20,578 bases of DNA, taken from the NCBI GenBank assembly GCA_050246915.1, contig JBFWVD010000079.1:1-20578 (forward strand), in the 5' to 3' direction. Origin of the DNA: JBFWVD01 sp050246915 (GTDB lineage Bacteria; Actinomycetota; Acidimicrobiia; Acidimicrobiales; Ilumatobacteraceae). Of this stretch, positions 16,689-20,578 are shown piece by piece. Within the stretch, counting starts at the first letter, position 1. Each line of letters begins with the position of its first letter. Made by a program: the position numbers and the translations under genes. Below the pieces are notes generated by a model. It was not told the origin of the DNA. It saw nothing but the letters and a program-made list of their open reading frames with translations, and searched no databases.

Positions 16689-17147
16689 CTATGTGCCGGC
16701 CGGCGTGCAGGGCTGGTCCGCAGTTGCTGTGGTCGCGCGCTGCATGATCGCGGCGGCTCGTTGGAGGCAGGCGAGTTCGTCGGCGTCGAGGCCGGTCATT
16801 AGCTGTTCCAGCCGGGCCACGCGCCGTGCCCGCCCTTGGTCAAGGACCCTTCGGCCTCTCGCGGTCGGCTCGACGACGACGCTGCGGGCATCGTGAGGGC
16901 TGGGGCGTTTGCGGGCGAGACCGTCGGTCACGAGTCCGTTGACGAGCGCAGTCATCGATGGGGAACGGACACGTTCGGCGGCGGCCAGTTGACCGATGGT
17001 GCGAGGCCCGCCGAACACGAGGATCGACAGCACCGACGCTCGCGCCGGGCTCACCCCCATCTGGGTGTCGACCGATGCAACGGTGCGCACGAGGTGGACC
17101 GCGGCGGAATGCAACTGGTCGGCGATCGATTGACCCTCCGCAGACAT
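16689..17147 (-). CDS. MarR-family transcriptional regulator
   Basis: A winged-helix repressor of 152 residues. The N-terminal helix is followed by the DNA-binding domain at about residues 33-105: ARASVLSILVFGGPRTIGQL, AAAERVRSPSMTALVNGL, then the wing DGLARKRPSPHDARSVVVEP and TARGRRVLDQ. The C-terminal dimer helices follow. The start is fixed: an in-frame TAG lies four codons upstream of the ATG at 17147-17145. It is divergent from the VOC gene with 17 bp between start codons, all inside one palindrome, so it very probably represses both itself and the VOC-AraC pair and may respond to a small phenolic or drug-like ligand, as MarR proteins do. The ligand is unknown. Confidence 0.88.
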   Translation of the reverse strand: MSAEGQSIADQLHSAAVHLVRTVASVDTQMGVSPARASVLSILVFGGPRTIGQLAAAERVRSPSMTALVNGLVTDGLARKRPSPHDARSVVVEPTARGRRVLDQGRARRVARLEQLMTGLDADELACLQRAAAIMQRATTATADQPCTPAGT

Positions 17148-17167
17148 GTAGGTAGCCTACCTACATG
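17145..17167. promoter_or_regulatory. palindromic operator containing both start codons and overlapping -10 boxes
   Basis: CATGTAGGTAG and CTACCTACATG are perfect inverted arms around a single central C. The outer trinucleotides are the ATG of the MarR gene (minus) and of the VOC gene (plus). On the plus strand TAGCCT (17153-17158) ends exactly 6 nt before the VOC ATG. On the minus strand TAGGCT (17159-17154) ends 6 nt before the MarR ATG. Both fit TANNNT -10 boxes of leaderless transcripts. A regulator bound here would cover both promoters and both start codons. Confidence 0.75.
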
Positions 17168-17560
17168 AATGCCAACGGTTTCGGACCGCTCCGGCAGGTC
17201 TCCTTGACGGTCACCGACGTCGAACGCGCAGTCGCCTTCTACCGCGACGTCGTCGGGCTGCGTCTGATCGCCAAGTTCGGTCCATTGGCGTTCTTCGACC
17301 TCGGCGGGGTCCGGCTGTCGGTGTCGCAGGCACAGGACGCACCGGCCAGAAACTCGGTGCTGTACTTCGCCGTCGATGACGTGCGCGCCGCGAGAGCGGA
17401 GCTGCAGTCGCGCGGCGTGCGGTTCGTGGACGAACCGCACGTGATCTTCGACGACCACGACGGTGTGTTCGGCGAGCCCGGGCAGGCGGAGTGGATGACG
17501 TTCTTCGAGGACCCGGAGGGCAACCTACTCGCGCTGTCGGCGCGCGCGACGATCGCGTGA
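17165..17560 (+). CDS. VOC (glyoxalase/bleomycin-resistance/dioxygenase) family protein
   Basis: A protein of 131 residues with the two beta-alpha-beta-beta-beta modules of the vicinal-oxygen-chelate fold. The first is RQVSLTVTDVERAVAFYRDV with GLRLIAKFGPLAFFDLGGVRL. The second is NSVLYFAVDDVRAARAELQSRG with VFGEPGQAEWMTFFEDPEG. The final EDPEGNLLAL is the usual family ending with a Glu/Asp near the metal site. The first strand has Gln (RQVSL) where metal-binding members often have His, so catalysis is uncertain and a binding or sequestering role is possible. An in-frame TAG upstream fixes the ATG at 17165. It shares a palindromic operator with the MarR gene and overlaps the AraC gene by 4 bp. 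The substrate is unknown. Confidence 0.85.
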   Translation: MNANGFGPLRQVSLTVTDVERAVAFYRDVVGLRLIAKFGPLAFFDLGGVRLSVSQAQDAPARNSVLYFAVDDVRAARAELQSRGVRFVDEPHVIFDDHDGVFGEPGQAEWMTFFEDPEGNLLALSARATIA

Positions 17561-18471
17561 ACGACGGCGCCGACCGTTGGTCGGGCCGAGCGAGGGACTT
17601 CAATTCGTCGGTTGCTCGGCTGCGACGGCGCGCCGTGGATCGTGCGGTCGATCATGTTCTCGCCCACTTGGCCGGTGAGCTCGATCTCGCGGGTCTGGCC
17701 GCGGTGAGCGGGTACTCGCCGTGGCACTTCCAGCGTGTGTTCCGTGAGGCGATGGGCGAGAGCCCGGCAATGTTCGTCGCTCGCGCCCGGGTCGAGCGGG
17801 CTGTCGCACTCGCTCGCGCGGAGCCCGAACGCGCCTGGCAGGACATCGCGCCCGAGGTGGGGTTCTCCGCGCCGGCCCAGTTGTCGCGTGCGTTCCGGGA
17901 GCGTTTCGGCCGCTCCGCACGATCATGGGACCGCATCACACCGCTCACCGATCAGCCCATGCCGCTCGGCGGCGAACCTTTCGACGACCGCGTCGGCGGC
18001 TGCGCCGTTTCGGTCCGGCTGGAACGGCTGGCGCCGTATCGGTTCGCCTACCGGAGGATCAGCGACCCGTACCGGCGCGGCAATCTGGCCGCAGCGTGGG
18101 ACGACGTCGCCGCCTGGGGATCAACCGGGTCGTCGGCGCCGGTGATGATCGGAATGTCGTGGGATGACCCGGCAACCACGCCGCTCGAGCAGTGCCGCTA
18201 CGACCTCGGCATCGCCCTCGACCCCACCGATGCGCCCGTCGAGGACAGCAGCGAACGGTGGATGCCGTCGACGGTCGCCGCGGTAGCGTCGGTCGACGGA
18301 GACATCGGCGCAGTCAGCGCCGCTTGGGAGCACATGCACCGCGTGTGGTTGCCGTCGTCACCTCGACGGCGCAGCGCCCTGCCCTCGATCGAACGTTTCC
18401 ACGCCGACCCTCGCCCCACCTGGAGCCGTTGGCGGCTCGACTGCATCCTTCCCGTCGCCCCACATCGCTGA
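17557..18471 (+). CDS. AraC-family regulator with C-terminal GyrI-like effector domain
   Basis: A protein of 304 residues from the GTG at 17557, whose GTGA overlaps the VOC stop; an ATG at 17491 would overlap that gene by 70 bp and is less likely. The two AraC helix-turn-helices are at about residues 22-125: RRRAVDRAVDHVLAHLAG, LAAVSGYSPWHFQRVFREAM and AWQDIAPEVGFSAPAQLSRAFRERFG (split here for length). From about 148 to the end is a GyrI-like (AraE effector-binding) domain, from VSVRLERLAPYRFAYRRI to TWSRWRLDCILPV. This is the layout of Rob/SoxS-like drug-responsive activators (with the HTH first). With the VOC protein and the MarR repressor it forms a compact small-molecule response module. 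The gene ends 3 bp from the convergent gene's stop, so there is no room for a terminator between them. Confidence 0.88.
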   Translation: MNDGADRWSGRARDFNSSVARLRRRAVDRAVDHVLAHLAGELDLAGLAAVSGYSPWHFQRVFREAMGESPAMFVARARVERAVALARAEPERAWQDIAPEVGFSAPAQLSRAFRERFGRSARSWDRITPLTDQPMPLGGEPFDDRVGGCAVSVRLERLAPYRFAYRRISDPYRRGNLAAAWDDVAAWGSTGSSAPVMIGMSWDDPATTPLEQCRYDLGIALDPTDAPVEDSSERWMPSTVAAVASVDGDIGAVSAAWEHMHRVWLPSSPRRRSALPSIERFHADPRPTWSRWRLDCILPVAPHR

Positions 18472-18474
18472 GCG

Positions 18475-19116
18475 CTACAAGGCATCGAGAGCGACGATCC
18501 GGCAACGTCGCGCTCCTTTGCGAGGGTTCTTGCTGCCGGTCTTGCACGCGGTCACCTCGACGCGCTGCTTCGGTCCGTTCCAGTAGGCCATGGCAGTGCG
18601 AGCGCCGTCGGTCGAATCGGCGAGCCACATCCACCCTGGCTGTTGCGCCGTGTAGTCGTCGAAGCGGTGATCACCGTGTCGCTCGAAATAGGCGCGCTGC
18701 ACGACCAGGTACTCGGTCACCGTCAGACAACGATCAGCACCGAGCGCCCTACGCAACGCCGGCGCGGTCAGACCACGTAGGTCGTCGTCGGTCCGCGAAT
18801 CCGGATGCAGCAACAGCACATAGCTGCTCTCGGGACGAGCCACCGGCGCCATGTCGCCGACCTCCACGTACGGCACCCCCCAACCGGAGCCGCCGGCGAA
18901 CGCGGCGGCGAGCTCGGTGCGGTGCTCCTGCTGCCAGTCGACCGGAGGCATCACCAGCGCGTCGGTGAACCCATCGGCAATCGCCGACTCCAGCCCGCTC
19001 GGCGGTTCCACCCGGCCGGCACCGATGACCTCCCTGTCGAACCCGACCGTCGCGAACAACTCCATCGACCACGCACGTAACCGGTCGACATCGCCGACGT
19101 TCAGAAGCTCTAGCAT
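18475..19116 (-). CDS. unrecognised conserved-looking protein
   Basis: A protein of 213 residues from the ATG at 19116. A TANNNT box (TAGGTT, 19129-19124) ends 7 nt before that ATG, so a leaderless start is plausible; an open frame further upstream to 19230 runs through pseudogene sequence and was not used. I do not recognise the family. The protein is soluble, mixed alpha/beta, with an internal PVARPESSYVLLLHPDS strand region, a helical VTEYLVVQRAYFERHGDHRF segment and a basic C-terminal tail (GSKNPRKGARRCRIVALDAL). No signal peptide or membrane span is seen. It converges on the AraC gene with 3 bp between the stops. Reading-frame integrity and codon use support a real gene. Confidence 0.65.
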   Translation of the reverse strand: MLELLNVGDVDRLRAWSMELFATVGFDREVIGAGRVEPPSGLESAIADGFTDALVMPPVDWQQEHRTELAAAFAGGSGWGVPYVEVGDMAPVARPESSYVLLLHPDSRTDDDLRGLTAPALRRALGADRCLTVTEYLVVQRAYFERHGDHRFDDYTAQQPGWMWLADSTDGARTAMAYWNGPKQRVEVTACKTGSKNPRKGARRCRIVALDAL

Positions 19117-19238
19117 GACCGGCAACCTACCGACACCCACCGCACCGAACTTGCCGGATCCTGCGATGCTCGCCGCCCCACGCACCTCGGCACGCAGGCA
19201 ACAAGGTCGAACCATCGGTGGAGACGCCACGATGGCGG

Positions 19239-19600
19239 GTCGAGCGTGTGGATCGCAGCGAGATCGGGAGCACAGACCTTGATCACGGTCGCGACAGATG
19301 CCGCGGCGGCATGGTCGACGTCGGGTAGCTCGTCGCCGTGGAGTTGCGCGGTAGACAGGCCGAGGCCGTCGGTGATGGCGAGGATCTCGGCGACGGGATG
19401 GTTGCGGAACACCCCGACCGTCATGATGTGGCCGGGGGTTACCTCAACGATCGCTCGTGCCGTGTCGAGTCGACATAGCGCCGTGAGGTCGGGACGAAGT
19501 TGAGGCCGATCGCGTCGGCTCCGGCCTCGACAGCGGCGCGGGCATCGGCCGGGCGGGTGATGCCGCAGATCTTCACGAAACGCCGGGACGCTACCTGCAC
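19239..19600 (-). pseudogene. trpF: trpF remnant (phosphoribosylanthranilate isomerase), frameshifted and truncated
   Basis: Two minus-strand frames together read as the first half of TrpF, the TIM-barrel isomerase of tryptophan synthesis. The first has FVKICGITRPADARAAVEAG and GADAIGLNFVPTSRRYVD. The second picks up at ARAIVEVTPGHIMTVGVF and continues to STAQLHGDELPDVDH and VIKVCAPDL. The frame changes between about 19477 and 19465, where one missing base (YVD then LDTARAIV) would explain it. After about 19239 the similarity stops, so the C-terminal third or so with the GGTG phosphate-binding loop is missing; family members are about 200-220 residues and only about 120 are here. The start is unclear; a GTG at 19600 or nearby is possible. 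No other trp genes are in the window. Confidence 0.8.
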
Positions 19601-19685
19601 CTCGATCGGCCCGCCTCGGGAGTTGTGGTCGCTGTCGCGTTCGGGCGGCGTCCGAGGTGCGACGATGGCTGTGGAGGAGTCCGCG

Positions 19686-20408
19686 ATGACCGATGACGTC
19701 TTGAACACGTTGGTGGTGCTCGGTCACCAGTTGTTGCTTGTCGAGGTTGGCGGTGGGTTCGAGACGCACCTGTGCGAGGCGACGAGTGACTCGGCGGCCC
19801 GCGCCGCCCTCGATACTCGCCGAGCGCTGCCGGACTCATTGGCGGACGCGTTGGAACGAGGCGGAGACGACGATCGGCTCAATGCCTCGCTGGACCGTCT
19901 CCTGGACACGGCGTGGAAGCCGACAACGTTGTGCGGTCGAGCGTGGGACGAGATGGCCGCCGGCGAGGCGGGCACGTTCCGTCGTTGGCAGGAGATCGAG
20001 CTGACGCCGACGTGTCGGTCGTGCCTGCGGGTGGTCGACACCTGGTTCCCGCGGTCCGAGCCGCTGCCCGGGATTGGCGTGCTCGTCTCCGTGATCGGCG
20101 AGAAGGTCGAGGCCTTCGGGTCTGCATGGGTGACCGGCGTGCCAGGCGAGTACCTCGACGACCTCCGCAAGGCGATTCGCAAGCACCTGCGCCAGAAGGG
20201 GTGGCGATCGCAGACCCTGGTCGGTAGCGGAGTGCTGCATGTGATGTCAGCCGACGCGCTGGAGGCGATCGAACCGACCGTGCGGGCGGCCTGGATCGAT
20301 CAGGCGATTCGGCGGATGGGCGTGGTGGAACAACCGACCGATGACGAGGACATTGTTGATCGACCCCGGTTGGGTGTCGCGTGGCAGACGTGGGTGCTCG
20401 ATGAGTAG
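19686..20408 (+). CDS. unrecognised protein with C...CxxC motif
   Basis: A protein of 240 residues. The ATG at 19686 is chosen because GGAGGAG (19673-19679) sits 6 nt upstream; an ATG at 19665 would add 7 residues but lacks such a site. I do not recognise the family. The middle contains TLCGRAWDEM and, some 30 residues later, TPTCRSCLRVVD; these cysteines could bind a metal ion. Basic helices (LDDLRKAIRKHLRQKGW) follow, and the end is acidic then aromatic (TWVLDE). There is no signal peptide. It lies divergently from the trpF remnant. The clean frame, the strong ribosome-binding site and the length support a real gene; the function is open. Confidence 0.7.
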   Translation: MTDDVLNTLVVLGHQLLLVEVGGGFETHLCEATSDSAARAALDTRRALPDSLADALERGGDDDRLNASLDRLLDTAWKPTTLCGRAWDEMAAGEAGTFRRWQEIELTPTCRSCLRVVDTWFPRSEPLPGIGVLVSVIGEKVEAFGSAWVTGVPGEYLDDLRKAIRKHLRQKGWRSQTLVGSGVLHVMSADALEAIEPTVRAAWIDQAIRRMGVVEQPTDDEDIVDRPRLGVAWQTWVLDE

Positions 20409-20443
20409 CTCGCACACCAGCGTCTCGCGCCGATTCGCGTTGG

Positions 20444-20460
20444 CTTTCAAATTCTGAAAG
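20444..20460 (+). promoter_or_regulatory. inverted repeat upstream of the last gene, candidate operator
   Basis: CTTTCA-AATTC-TGAAAG is a 6-bp dyad with a 5-bp spacer, 12 bp before the start codon at 20473, in an AT-richer spot. This is operator-like placement; no protein is assigned to it. Confidence 0.35.
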
Positions 20461-20472
20461 TGTGGGTGATGT

Positions 20473-20578
20473 ATGGCAGCACGACCCACCCTTGATCCCC
20501 TTCGGGAAGCGGCACAGCGACTGAACGAGGCGGAGATCGAGCGCAATCGGCTGATCCGAGCGCTGCGCTCGAAGCGCG
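20473..20578 (+). CDS. N-terminal fragment of a small protein, cut by the right edge
   Basis: The ATG at 20473 opens a frame that runs off the right edge; 35 residues are seen. They form one charged amphipathic helix (LDPLREAAQRLNEAEIERNR then LIRALRSKR). Actinobacterial proteins beginning like this often continue into a helix-turn-helix, but that part is outside the window, so this is only a suggestion. No clear ribosome-binding site is seen; GGGTGATG just upstream is weak. Confidence 0.5.
   Translation, partial: MAARPTLDPLREAAQRLNEAEIERNRLIRALRSKR

Noticed and set aside
19500..19685. An upstream extension of the 240-residue protein
   Set aside because: It is antisense to the trpF remnant and lacks a ribosome-binding site, whereas GGAGGAG sits just before the ATG at 19686.
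1..20578. CRISPR array, insertion sequence or integrase gene
   Set aside because: No regularly spaced repeats and no transposase or recombinase motifs were found on either strand.

Overview
The window is high-GC bacterial DNA, most likely from an actinobacterium. Codon use is strongly G/C-ending in many genes, start codons are often GTG or sit inside stop/start overlaps, and several genes look leaderless, with a TANNNT box about 5-7 nt before the start codon. I would guess an environmental Actinomycetota lineage (Acidimicrobiia-like), but no marker gene fixes the taxonomy. Layout from the left: positions 1-1505 hold a tightly coupled minus-strand set (prepilin peptidase-like protein, lipoprotein, secreted protein running off the left edge), probably part of a pilus or secretion locus. 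A TetR-family regulator (1832-2542, plus strand) follows. Positions 2711-16180 are a defence block of six plus-strand genes. Its first part is a helicase / adenine-methylase / ATPase trio: an SNF2-type helicase with a C-terminal DUF3883 PD-(D/E)XK-like domain, a DUF1156 (COG1743) DNA methylase, and a DUF499 ATPase carrying an N-terminal Swt1-type HEPN domain with an intact RNSWAH motif. This matches the arrangement that I recall being named HMA (helicase-methylase-ATPase), related to pieces of BREX type 3 but lacking PglZ and BrxA. Its second part is a three-gene set that fits the ABC-three-component (ABC-3C) design: a DUF4297/Cap4-like dsDNA nuclease as effector, a small middle component, and an SMC/RecF-like ABC ATPase with a four-cysteine insert between coiled coils. 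The two sets are co-oriented and separated by only 130 bp. Shortly after the defence block is a tRNA-Met(CAU) 3'-half remnant (16422-16470) with encoded CCA. It is the expected scar of integration into a tRNA gene and makes 16470 a good candidate for the right end of an element that carried the defence genes in. No integrase and no intact tRNA copy are in the window. The right flank is ordinary accessory or chromosomal content. A MarR regulator and a VOC-family protein are divergently transcribed from a 23-bp palindrome that contains both start codons and two overlapping -10 elements. The VOC gene is translationally coupled to an AraC-family regulator with a GyrI-like sensing domain. Then come an unrecognised gene on the minus strand, a frameshifted and truncated trpF remnant, an unrecognised cysteine-containing protein, and the start of another gene cut by the right edge. 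Working model (inference): the methylase marks self DNA, the DUF499 ATPase and helicase act on unmarked DNA with DUF3883 or HEPN nuclease activity, and the ABC-3C set adds a second nuclease layer.
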